64,000 nucleotides of DNA, taken from positions 52,328 through 116,327 of the forward strand of contig JAFZSA010000013.1 in NCBI GenBank assembly GCA_017619585.1. The letters are read 5' to 3'. Shown here piece by piece: positions 32,795 to 41,423 of the stretch (within the stretch, counting starts at the first letter, position 1; each line of letters begins with the position of its first letter). The DNA comes from Bacteroidaceae bacterium. GTDB taxonomy: Bacteria; Bacteroidota; Bacteroidia; Bacteroidales; Bacteroidaceae. The translations under genes and the position numbers were made by a program. The notes beneath the pieces were generated by a model. That model was given only the letters and a program-made list of their open reading frames with translations, had not been told where the DNA came from and made no database searches.

Positions 32795-34129
32795 TTAAAA
32801 GTGTTTCAGTGGCATGAGCAACAAAACGGGATTAGCCTTGATGTCCAATTTCCTTATGAAGGCTTGTGTCTTGCCGTCCAATTGGTATTCCTTGGGGTGT
32901 GAGGCATAGAATTTCAAGTTTACAGGTGTACCGTACGAGATTATTGTGCCATCTGTAGTCTGTGCCAGTGCTCCAGTTAAGCAAAGATCCTGCAGTGTCG
33001 TAAATGGCTTGGAATTCCAGGTCCAGCAGCTGTGACCCGTAGTGCGGTCATAAACAAGGATTGATTGTTTAACTTCGGCACCCCATTTGAACACGTTCTT
33101 CGTCTCTTCCTCAATCTTGATGTTGTAGTTATTTACATAGCGGCAAAGCAGGAAGTTGGGTGAGACTAATAGCGGCAAATTGTAATCGATATTGGGCACA
33201 TAACGATTCTCACGGGCCAGCATGCGCTGGGATTTTGTAATGGTGGAATCGTTGTTGAAGGGTAGTGTGCCTATGCCTACGCTGTCCCCGCTTACCAGAT
33301 AACGGGCTATGGCCCCTTCTGGACCCACCTGCCAAATGGTATCGGAATAGGCTGTGGTATAAAAGAGATCATCGCCAGAGTTGGTTAGAGATGCTTCATA
33401 ATCGAAAGAGTAAACTTTATTGGGACGCGTAAGGATAAATCCGTGTGGATAACCTTTGGGGTCTCGTACTGAGAGTTGGGGAGCATAGTCAAATGGTGGA
33501 CGTAGATTGCTTATCAAGTGGTTCTGCGTAAAGCCCATTATGTTTCCATAACTAAAGAAAGCTTCTTCATTACGCAACAATTTACCCTCGTAGTCGAAGG
33601 AAAGTAGATTCTCATCGTTGCTGTGATGACCCCAACACATCAGACTGACTTCATGGGCCTGTCGGTTCACGGCCATCGTAATCATGTCTTGTTCTTTGCT
33701 GATGCCAGACAATTTCAGGCGAGCCACCAAACTGCCGTCCATGCGGAAGATAAAGGCAGCCCTCTCCTTGGGGTGGTAACTGAATGGTTCATCGTTCTCC
33801 GTCTCTGCACCAAGGATGAAGATGAGGTCTCCGTCGGTCTCTATCTTCTCTATCCAACCAATTCGGAAACCAGGTGTAGGAGCCAGAGGTAACATCTTCA
33901 CTTCGCCTGTGATTGAGGGCACAGAATCGGCCCCAGGCAGATAGTTGGGACAGATATTTTGGACTGTGTTGTCTATGCGTGCCGGTAACACAGGAATTTC
34001 CGTGAGTTCATCAACACACAGCCATGCATTGATGATATCGTCATCGTTTTCATTACTTACTGATCTGACTTGGCAACCGGTAAGAAGCAGTGCGACTGCC
34101 AACAGGGGGAGGATTTGTTTCATTTGCAT
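32795..34129 (-). CDS. Six-bladed beta-propeller lipoprotein
   Basis: A 444-residue protein with a lipoprotein signal (VALLLTGC). The body has repeated strand patterns (GDLIFILGAE, ERAAFIFRMDGSLVARL, NLLSFDYEGKLLRNEE, SDTIWQVGPEGAIARYL) typical of the Bacteroidetes 6-bladed beta-propeller group (PF17170-like). Function unknown. It is divergent from a TPR/HTH membrane regulator, and the shared spacer holds three GTAAACA sites, so co-regulation is plausible. Confidence 0.82.
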   Translation of the reverse strand: MQMKQILPLLAVALLLTGCQVRSVSNENDDDIINAWLCVDELTEIPVLPARIDNTVQNICPNYLPGADSVPSITGEVKMLPLAPTPGFRIGWIEKIETDGDLIFILGAETENDEPFSYHPKERAAFIFRMDGSLVARLKLSGISKEQDMITMAVNRQAHEVSLMCWGHHSNDENLLSFDYEGKLLRNEEAFFSYGNIMGFTQNHLISNLRPPFDYAPQLSVRDPKGYPHGFILTRPNKVYSFDYEASLTNSGDDLFYTTAYSDTIWQVGPEGAIARYLVSGDSVGIGTLPFNNDSTITKSQRMLARENRYVPNIDYNLPLLVSPNFLLCRYVNNYNIKIEEETKNVFKWGAEVKQSILVYDRTTGHSCWTWNSKPFTTLQDLCLTGALAQTTDGTIISYGTPVNLKFYASHPKEYQLDGKTQAFIRKLDIKANPVLLLMPLKHF

Positions 34130-34227
34130 TTCGTTTTTGTTTGTTTTACATTTTTGTTTTAATACGCTGCAACGTGATTTTTCGCTGCAAAGTAACGTCG
34201 AAACATAAATTTCTGCAAAAAATGGTA

Positions 34228-34309
34228 GTAAACAAAAGTAAACAAACTGTATTTTTACTGGTGTTTACTGGAATTAGTTACGAAATATGAAGAAAAAGCC
34301 TTAACTTTG
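34228..34309. promoter_or_regulatory. GTAAACA sites and -7 box in a divergent spacer
   Basis: GTAAACA occurs at 34228-34234 and 34238-34244, 10 bp apart, and inverted (TGTTTAC) at 34262-34268. TAACTTTG (34302-34309) is the -7 box for the plus-strand gene, whose GTG is only 5 bp further. Confidence 0.55.
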
Positions 34310-34313
34310 TATC

Positions 34314-35546
34314 GTGAAATCAACATTCATCATATTTTTATTTTTCACAGGCTTGGTATTAACCTCTTGCCATAAACAGGTGGAGGTGCCACTCCAGATT
34401 CTGTATGCCGAGACAAGCATAGAGAACAATTCCGATGCTCAATATGCCCTCTATCTGCTCAGTGAGGTAGAGGATACTATCCGATATTACCCGGAATCTA
34501 TCCAGATGCAATACCGTCTGGCACAGGCTATGGCATTGAACGCCAAGGGAGAGGCTGTAGATTCCCTGCTACCCCCACTTATGGAATGGTTCGATGAGAA
34601 GGGGCCGGCAAAGGAAGCTGCTCGTGTACATCACCTGACAGCCCTTTCGCTGCTGCAGCAAAGTCAGATGGAAGAGGCTCGCAAAGAATTGTCGCGTGCC
34701 TTGGAGTATGCGCCCTCCTATAAGCCCAGCCAATTCCTAATTGCCTATCTTTGCCTATATACAGGAGCGTATGCTGAGTCGTTAGAACACTTCATGCGTA
34801 TAGAAAACGATGAAGATTACTCCTATTCTGTGCTGCAAGGAGCATACGCATTGCGAAGCAGTCTCAATACCAACCATAGCGATTTTGCTCAAGCCATGAA
34901 AGGTGATGAACTGGAAACAGCCCGCCAAATGCTTACTGATATGGATTTCTGTCTGGCTTATTTTCAGGAACACCCAGACGATGACAGAGCTGGTATCATC
35001 CATCGTTGTGCTATGGTTCGCGACTCCCTACTGCGCTCAAGGTATCGCTATCAGGAAAAGCAGAATCAGGATATATCGGCAATAGAACCTGACAAGGAGG
35101 ACGCATTGCAAGTGGGTTCTTATATACCATATTTTATATTAGCTGGAATAGTTGTGATTGTATGTGCTGCGATAATGTATCGCCGGTACAGGAAACCAAA
35201 GGCTGAGCCTCAGCCCATCTTCAACGAGATAGTTTGCAGAATGGAGCAATTGGCTGACAATGGTCAGCAACCCTCAGCAGAGGAGTGGGAACAACTGCAT
35301 ACTTATGTCCGTGACCGCTACCCTCTCCTACTACGCAAACTTGAGAAGCAGAACCTTTCACGCAGCGAAATGCAAATGTGCCTGCTCTCTGCTGTAGATT
35401 TGCGACAGAAGCAGGTTTCAACGCTCCTGAACATCAGCCCTCAGAACCTACGCAACCAGCGCCTTCGACTGCTCAGTCGCATCAAAGGCTGTCCGTGCGA
35501 TAGTGTTTCCGATTTTATAAAGTGGCTCAAGGAATTCTGTGGCTAA
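34314..35546 (+). CDS. TPR membrane lipoprotein with C-terminal DNA-binding-like domain
   Basis: A 410-residue protein that starts at GTG with a lipoprotein-like signal (FTGLVLTSC). TPR-like helices cover about residues 30-230, a transmembrane helix lies near 272-290 (YFILAGIVVIVCAAIM), and the cytoplasmic end has a helix-turn-helix-like SAVDLRQKQVSTLLNISPQN LRNQRLRL segment. This layout is shared by Bacteroidetes membrane regulators that sense outside and act on DNA inside. After the TAA the same frame continues as a Q/E-rich 18-codon stretch to TAG at 35601-35603, suggesting a nonsense mutation or readthrough. Confidence 0.75.
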   Translation: MKSTFIIFLFFTGLVLTSCHKQVEVPLQILYAETSIENNSDAQYALYLLSEVEDTIRYYPESIQMQYRLAQAMALNAKGEAVDSLLPPLMEWFDEKGPAKEAARVHHLTALSLLQQSQMEEARKELSRALEYAPSYKPSQFLIAYLCLYTGAYAESLEHFMRIENDEDYSYSVLQGAYALRSSLNTNHSDFAQAMKGDELETARQMLTDMDFCLAYFQEHPDDDRAGIIHRCAMVRDSLLRSRYRYQEKQNQDISAIEPDKEDALQVGSYIPYFILAGIVVIVCAAIMYRRYRKPKAEPQPIFNEIVCRMEQLADNGQQPSAEEWEQLHTYVRDRYPLLLRKLEKQNLSRSEMQMCLLSAVDLRQKQVSTLLNISPQNLRNQRLRLLSRIKGCPCDSVSDFIKWLKEFCG

Positions 35547-35645
35547 TACTCGGGACAGTTGCAACAGCAACAGAATCAGATAGAAGAACAAGAGGAAGAG
35601 TAGTGTACTATTTTACCCCATAATCATGTATTTTATACCACTTTA

Positions 35646-35677
35646 TTTGCAATAATCAAACTTAATGTGTACTTTTG
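35646..35677 (+). promoter_or_regulatory. Promoter of the FAD oxidoreductase gene
   Basis: TTTG (35646-35649), 20 bp, TACTTTTG (35670-35677): an exact match to the Bacteroidetes promoter pattern, with a leader of about 45 nt. Confidence 0.85.
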
Positions 35678-35728
35678 GCACAAAATTCTACAACTATTTA
35701 GCCAAAACGAGTTAAAAACGTACACATT

Positions 35729-38700
35729 ATGAAAATTCATTCCATGATCCGCAAACTGCTGCTTTCCTCATTTGCAGCATTGTCTCTTGGAGCTATGGCG
35801 CAGGAGGCGGAACCTATCACACAAGCAAACGTTGATATCTGTATTTATGGCAGTACGCCAGCCGGCATCATGGCTGCCTATACAGCTAAGCTGAAGGGTA
35901 AAAGCGTGCTGCTGGTATCGCCCACAAAGCGTCTGGGAGGTATGACTGCAGGAGGACTTGGCTGGACGGATATAGGCGACAGCACCAGTCACAGGCGTAT
36001 TATAAAAGGTTTCGCGCGCGAGTTCTACCGTCGGATTGGTCATCACTACGGAATGGCCTCCCCTACTTTCTATTTCGAACCTAAGGTGGCGCTGGCAACC
36101 TTCAGGGGTTTCCTGAACGATGCAGAAATAAAGGACAATCAGGATATCTGGTATGAGTGGCGTATAGTAAGCGCCCACAAGAAGGGTAATGATGTGCAAA
36201 GCATAGAATTGGAGGACGGCACCAATCCCAAGGTGACACCCCACAGAACCGTTAATGCCAAGATCTTTATCGATTGCAGCTATGAGGGCGACCTGATGGC
36301 CCGAGCAGGTATCTCATATACGGTGGGAAGAGAGCCGGCTTCGCAATACGGAGAGCCTGAGAACGGTGTGCAGTGCCTCAACAAGCATCAGTTCTGTGAT
36401 GGCGTTGATCCCTACGTTGTTCCTGGCGACCCCAGCAGCGGATTGCTCTGGGGCATCATGCCTGAGCCTATGGGCAAGAAGGGCGAGGGCGACAATCATA
36501 TTCAGGCCTATAACTATCGCCTTACGCTTACCAAGAATACTCCCTTCCGTGCTATTACGGACAAGGTACCTGATAATTACGATCCTAGCAAGTATGAACT
36601 ACTCTTCCGTTGGATGGAAAAGAAGGGCTGGAGCGGCTATGGCGACTGCATCAAATGGACTTACATGAAGGACTCTTCTGGTCCTAATAGTTGGAATGCG
36701 GTAAAGACAGATAACAACAACAATGGTGGTTTCTCTACCGATATGATTGGTTATAGCTGGGACTACCCTGAGGCTACCTACGAGCAGCGCGACTCTATTG
36801 CCAAACTGCATGAGGACTACACCAAGGGTTTGCTTTATATCCTGTGGACAGACAAGCGCGTACCCTCGAACATTCAGGCAGAGTTCCTGAAATGGGGCTA
36901 TCCTCTGGATGAATACGAGGACAACGAGAACTTCACGCCACAGCTCTATGTACGTGAGGCAAGGCGTATGTTGGGACGTATGGTGATGACAGAGGATTAC
37001 TGCCTGAAGACAAAGGCTGTGGATGACCCCATTGCCTGGGGTGCCTATACAATGGATTCGCACAACTGTGGACGGTATGTAGTAAACGGAATGGTGAAGA
37101 ACGAAGGCGATGTACAGCGTCACCTGACGGCAGGTCCTTACGGAATATCCTACAGGGCTGTCACCCCCAAGGAGGAAGAGGCTCGCAACGTCATTGTACC
37201 TGTTTGCCTTTCAGCCTCTCATATTGCTTATGGAAGTATCCGTATGGAACCCGTCTATATGGTATTGGGTGAGACAACGGCTTTGGCTGCTATACAGGCC
37301 ATAGACGAGCACGAAGGATGTGTGCAGCAGGTTGATCCTGCCAAGTGTATCAAACAGTTGGAGAACGGGTTGGAGGTAGAGCGCTTCGAGGAGTTGCCGG
37401 CAGAGGGTAATTCCGTTGCCGTGGATATCACCAGCAGGGTGCTGCAGAATCCTTCTTTCGAGACTGCTTATACAAACACCAGCAAGCCTCCCTATGGATG
37501 GAGCGAGCTGCCTGCAGGAACAACCTTACAACGTAGCCTCAGCACCAATCCTAACAACATGGACGGCAAGAAGGCCTATGTCTGCAAGCCTGAATCAGGA
37601 AAAACCATCAATGAGCCGCTGAAGCTGTATCAGCGCATCCCTGCCGAGAAACTGGGGGCTGGCATATATAAGGTTACCTGTAAGATGTGGATAGAGAAGG
37701 ACTATTACGGAACAGCTTGTCTGTTTGCCGACAATGGCGAGGGCACCAACTGCAACGTTCAGTATTGGACAACAGAGGCTTATTACAGGAACGGTACATC
37801 GGGCTATGACAACATCAATTATACGGATTACAGAACGACCTTCGCCAATCATGCTGGAGGCTTCAACAATACCACAACGCAGAATATGCAGCGAATGGTG
37901 GTTTACATCACGCTTAGGGATGGCGATGATATGATGGTGGGCATCCGTACCAATAGCGCTAATCAAGGCTCGGACAAGGCTGGGGCTGGTTACTTTATTG
38001 TGGATGATTTCCGTGTAGAGAAACTGACAGAGAAGCCTTTGTCACAGGAGGCTTTCTGCGACAAGAACCTTATCAACTACACCTTCGAGAAAGACCCTCA
38101 GGGCAACACCTACGACTGGAACACGAAGACCATAAAAAACGAGGCGGGAAACGGTCCTATTCTGGGATGGCAATGCTACCCTGAATGGACAGACAATTAT
38201 GGAGGCGTGAGTGACGGCACCAATCTGGAGTGGAAATGGGCTGGCTTTGTTGCCAGTACCGGTGGTGTTATCCCCAACAATTTCAAACTGTACCAGACTA
38301 TTCCTGCTGAGCATCTTACACCTGGCGTCTATGAGGTGAATGCCCGTATGTGGCTGCACCAAAGTAAGTTGGGTATCACCCGCCTTTATGGCGCTGCAGG
38401 AGACAAGTGTAGCGTTCAGTATTATGGTAAGCCGGATAAATATCCACAGGATGTTCTGACAGATGGTGAGGTGGCAACTTTTGCCAACCTTACTGCCTGT
38501 ACTACCACAGGTAGGGTTAATGACATGTCACTTGATGTAGAGGTTGGCGAAGGCATGGATTTGGAAGTTGGCGTAAAGGCTGGCTATGGTGCAGAGGCCA
38601 ATAATACGCCAGGTGCCAACTACGGAAAGTTCTACGTGGATTTGCTCCGCACCTGGAAGGTGGGCGATTTGCCCGTAGAATACGCAGAAACGGCTTCTGA

Positions 38701-39226
38701 CAACGTTGTTTTACCTCAGACGTATACCAACAAGGTTATCCTGAATAAAACGCTCAGCAACGGCGAATGGCAGGATGTCTGTTTTCCCTTTAGCTTGAAC
38801 AAATCAGATATAGAAACTATCTTCGGCAAGGGAACGGAAGTGATGGGTATGGAGATAGAACAGCCCGACTGTCTTTGTCCTGACGAACTGGGCCTCTATA
38901 GAGTAAGTGAGATGAAGGCAGGGTTGCCTTACCGCATTCGTCCTACCGATGTACTCCCCTCCCCTATCACATTAGAGAATGTTCGTATTGAAACTTCTGA
39001 ACCTAAGGACGTCTCTACTTCGGGCTATACACTAAAGGGTGTCTTCCAAGCCACAGAGGATGTCCCTGCCTTTGGCGTGATAAATATTCAGCATGGAGGT
39101 CAAACATCCATTCAGTCACCCAAGTCAGAGCAGGAGGAAGATGCAAGTTACGACCTCTTGGGCAGACGTACAACGCCTACCAGCAAGGGAGTAGTAATTC
39201 ATAAGGGAAATAAGATACTGAAATAA
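35729..39226 (+). CDS. Large secreted FAD-dependent oxidoreductase
   Basis: 1165 residues with a signal peptide (LLLSSFAALSLGAMAQ). Residues about 30-550 are an FAD_oxidored (PF12831) domain with the dinucleotide motif VDICIYGSTPAGIMAAYTA and GGMTAGGLGWTDIG. Two related beta-sandwich domains follow, starting near 574 and 781; both contain LYQRIPAE or LYQTIPAE followed by a GxYxVxxxMW strand, so they are an internal duplication, perhaps carbohydrate-binding. The last 30 residues (YDLLGRRTTPTSKGVVIHKG) resemble the short C-terminal sorting signals of Prevotella secreted proteins (type IX secretion). The substrate is unknown. Confidence 0.85.
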   Translation: MKIHSMIRKLLLSSFAALSLGAMAQEAEPITQANVDICIYGSTPAGIMAAYTAKLKGKSVLLVSPTKRLGGMTAGGLGWTDIGDSTSHRRIIKGFAREFYRRIGHHYGMASPTFYFEPKVALATFRGFLNDAEIKDNQDIWYEWRIVSAHKKGNDVQSIELEDGTNPKVTPHRTVNAKIFIDCSYEGDLMARAGISYTVGREPASQYGEPENGVQCLNKHQFCDGVDPYVVPGDPSSGLLWGIMPEPMGKKGEGDNHIQAYNYRLTLTKNTPFRAITDKVPDNYDPSKYELLFRWMEKKGWSGYGDCIKWTYMKDSSGPNSWNAVKTDNNNNGGFSTDMIGYSWDYPEATYEQRDSIAKLHEDYTKGLLYILWTDKRVPSNIQAEFLKWGYPLDEYEDNENFTPQLYVREARRMLGRMVMTEDYCLKTKAVDDPIAWGAYTMDSHNCGRYVVNGMVKNEGDVQRHLTAGPYGISYRAVTPKEEEARNVIVPVCLSASHIAYGSIRMEPVYMVLGETTALAAIQAIDEHEGCVQQVDPAKCIKQLENGLEVERFEELPAEGNSVAVDITSRVLQNPSFETAYTNTSKPPYGWSELPAGTTLQRSLSTNPNNMDGKKAYVCKPESGKTINEPLKLYQRIPAEKLGAGIYKVTCKMWIEKDYYGTACLFADNGEGTNCNVQYWTTEAYYRNGTSGYDNINYTDYRTTFANHAGGFNNTTTQNMQRMVVYITLRDGDDMMVGIRTNSANQGSDKAGAGYFIVDDFRVEKLTEKPLSQEAFCDKNLINYTFEKDPQGNTYDWNTKTIKNEAGNGPILGWQCYPEWTDNYGGVSDGTNLEWKWAGFVASTGGVIPNNFKLYQTIPAEHLTPGVYEVNARMWLHQSKLGITRLYGAAGDKCSVQYYGKPDKYPQDVLTDGEVATFANLTACTTTGRVNDMSLDVEVGEGMDLEVGVKAGYGAEANNTPGANYGKFYVDLLRTWKVGDLPVEYAETASDNVVLPQTYTNKVILNKTLSNGEWQDVCFPFSLNKSDIETIFGKGTEVMGMEIEQPDCLCPDELGLYRVSEMKAGLPYRIRPTDVLPSPITLENVRIETSEPKDVSTSGYTLKGVFQATEDVPAFGVINIQHGGQTSIQSPKSEQEEDASYDLLGRRTTPTSKGVVIHKGNKILK

Positions 39227-39230
39227 CTGG

Positions 39231-40070
39231 TTATTTCTTTTCGGCCAGTTGTTTACACCATTTTCCACCCATCATACAATAGAGGCCAAGCAGCACGAAG
39301 GGAATGCTCAGCAGCTGCCCCATATTGAAGAGCATGCCGTTCTCGAAGGCTTCTTGGTTCTCCTTTGTGTACTCAATGAAGATTCTGCTGGTGAAAATCA
39401 GGAAGAGGCAAAGGCCAAAGAAGAAGCCCGTACCCACTTTCTGAGGATATTTCTTGTAGAAAAACCAGCCTACGAAGAAGAAGCAGGCATAACAGATAGC
39501 CTCATATAGCTGACCTGGGTGACGGGGAATCATATCCACACGTTCGAAGATGAAAGCCCAGGGTACATCAGTAGGACGACCGATAATCTCAGAGTTCATC
39601 AGATTGCCCAAACGTATAGCGCAAGCACAAATGGGCGTTACAATAGCTACATTATCAAGCACATGCATGATATTGAGCTTCATATTGCGTGCATAAAGCC
39701 AAAGGGCCAGCATCAATCCTAAAGTACCTCCGTGGCTGGCCAAGCCCTCGTAGCCGGTAAACTTCCAACTTCCATCAGGAAGATGACGGAAGGGTAGCAC
39801 CATTTCTATGGGGTGTGAGAGAAAATATCCAGCTTCGTAGAAAAGGCAATGTCCCAATCGGGCTCCTATGAGAATGCCCAGGAAGCAGTACATGAACATA
39901 GGTTCGAACTTCTCCTCTGCAATCCCTTGCTGCTTATACAATCTATGCATGAGCCAGTACACGCCCAACAGGCCTATACACCAGCAAAGCGAGTACCAAC
40001 GGATGGCGAAGAAGCCCAAATCCAAGGCTACTACATCAGGATTCCAATTGATATACAATGCGCAATTCAT
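39231..40070 (-). CDS. lgt: Prolipoprotein diacylglyceryl transferase
   Basis: A 279-residue membrane enzyme that adds diacylglycerol to the lipobox Cys of prolipoproteins. Seven hydrophobic segments, the [13 protein letters not shown] arginine motif, the HGG motif (ASHGGTLG) and [12 protein letters not shown] signature are present. It is convergent with the oxidoreductase gene at 4 bp. The many lipoproteins in the window depend on this enzyme. Confidence 0.96.
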   Translation of the reverse strand: MNCALYINWNPDVVALDLGFFAIRWYSLCWCIGLLGVYWLMHRLYKQQGIAEEKFEPMFMYCFLGILIGARLGHCLFYEAGYFLSHPIEMVLPFRHLPDGSWKFTGYEGLASHGGTLGLMLALWLYARNMKLNIMHVLDNVAIVTPICACAIRLGNLMNSEIIGRPTDVPWAFIFERVDMIPRHPGQLYEAICYACFFFVGWFFYKKYPQKVGTGFFFGLCLFLIFTSRIFIEYTKENQEAFENGMLFNMGQLLSIPFVLLGLYCMMGGKWCKQLAEKK

Positions 40071-40077
40071 ATTTTAG

Positions 40078-40215
40078 TTGACGAGTTGACAAGTTATTTG
40101 TTCAATTCTCAATTATACTCCTCCCCTCGGGGCGACTGGGGTCTTTAGAGTAGTGACTCAATGTCACTACGGACCCACAAAGGGGAGTGAATCCCCATTC
40201 ACGACGGTGGAGAGG
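40078..40215. other. Structured repeat spacer between lgt and ychF
   Basis: Begins with GTTGACGA-type 8-mers, then CTCCCCTCGGGG. GGGTC (40139-40143) and GACCC (40172-40176) enclose a perfect hairpin GTAGTGA-CTCAATG-TCACTAC (40150-40170). GTGAAT-CCCC-ATTCAC (40187-40202) follows. The design of stacked short hairpins recalls the element at 3597-3740. Confidence 0.65.
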
Positions 40216-40222
40216 GAGGGGG

Positions 40223-41320
40223 TTACACATTAAAGCGGAAGTGCATGATGTCTCCGTCCTGAACGACGTACTCCTTACCTTCTACGCCCATCTTTCCTGC
40301 CTCGCGGACAGCGGCTTCTGAACCGTACTTGATGTAGTCCTCGTACTTGATAACCTCGGCACGGATAAAGCCCTTCTCGAAGTCGGTATGGATAACACCG
40401 GCACACTGGGGAGCCTTCCAACCCTTGCGGAATGTCCAGGCTTTTACCTCCATCTCTCCGGCTGTGATGAATGTCTGCAAGGTAAGCAGGTGATAGATGG
40501 CCTTTATAAGGCGATTACAGCCGCTCTCAGAGAGTCCCATGTCCTCAAGGAACATCTGCTTCTCCTCGTAAGAATCAAGCTCTGCAATGTCGGCTTCTGT
40601 CTGTGCGCTGATAATCAGCATCTCAGCATCCTCGCCTTCAATAGCTTTCTTTACTGCTTCTGTATAGTTGTTGCCAGTTGAAGCGCTGGCATCATCTACG
40701 TTGCAAACGTACAGAACAGGCTTTGTGGTCAGCAGGAAGAGGCTCTTGGCAGCAGCATTCTCGTCTTCTGTTTCGAAGGTTACGGTACGGGCGCTCTTGC
40801 CTTGCAGCAAAGCCTCGTGGTAAGCCTCCAACACCTGCAGCTCTATCTTGGCCTGCTTGTCGCCCCCTACCCTTGCGGCTTTCTCCACCTTCTTGATACG
40901 GGCCTCAACGGTCTCCAAATCCTTCAGCTGCAACTCGGTATCGATAATCTCCTTGTCGCGAACAGGATCTACAGAACCGTCAACGTGTACAATATTGCCG
41001 TTATCGAAGCAACGCAACACATGAATGATAGCATCGCACTCGCGAATGTTAGCCAGGAACTGGTTGCCCAGACCTTCGCCCTTGCTGGCACCTTTTACAA
41101 GGCCTGCAATGTCCACAATGTCGCAGACGGCAGGAACGATACGTCCTGGATGAACCAACTCTGCCAGTTTGGTGAGTCGCTCATCGGGCACACTAACCTG
41201 TCCCAACTGGGCATCTATTGTACAAAAGGGGAAGTTGGCTGCCTGAGCCTTAGCGCTACTCAGACAGTTGAAAAGTGTTGACTTGCCTACGTTGGGCAAT
41301 CCTACTATACCTGCTTTCAT
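40223..41320 (-). CDS. ychF: YchF/OLA1 family P-loop ATPase
   Basis: 365 residues. The G1 motif [32 protein letters not shown], and NVDDASA instead of the usual NKxD explain the ATP preference of the family. A C-terminal TGS domain ([30 protein letters not shown]) ends the protein. It binds ribosomes and is nearly universal. Monocistronic here. Confidence 0.96.
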   Translation of the reverse strand: MKAGIVGLPNVGKSTLFNCLSSAKAQAANFPFCTIDAQLGQVSVPDERLTKLAELVHPGRIVPAVCDIVDIAGLVKGASKGEGLGNQFLANIRECDAIIHVLRCFDNGNIVHVDGSVDPVRDKEIIDTELQLKDLETVEARIKKVEKAARVGGDKQAKIELQVLEAYHEALLQGKSARTVTFETEDENAAAKSLFLLTTKPVLYVCNVDDASASTGNNYTEAVKKAIEGEDAEMLIISAQTEADIAELDSYEEKQMFLEDMGLSESGCNRLIKAIYHLLTLQTFITAGEMEVKAWTFRKGWKAPQCAGVIHTDFEKGFIRAEVIKYEDYIKYGSEAAVREAGKMGVEGKEYVVQDGDIMHFRFNV

Positions 41321-41423
41321 CTTATTCCAAATCTTAAATTGGGTGCAAAATTACCGCTTTAATTTTACATAACCAAATTTTCTGTCTTTCTTTCCCCCTT
41401 TGGGGGAATCGGCAGAGGGCTCC

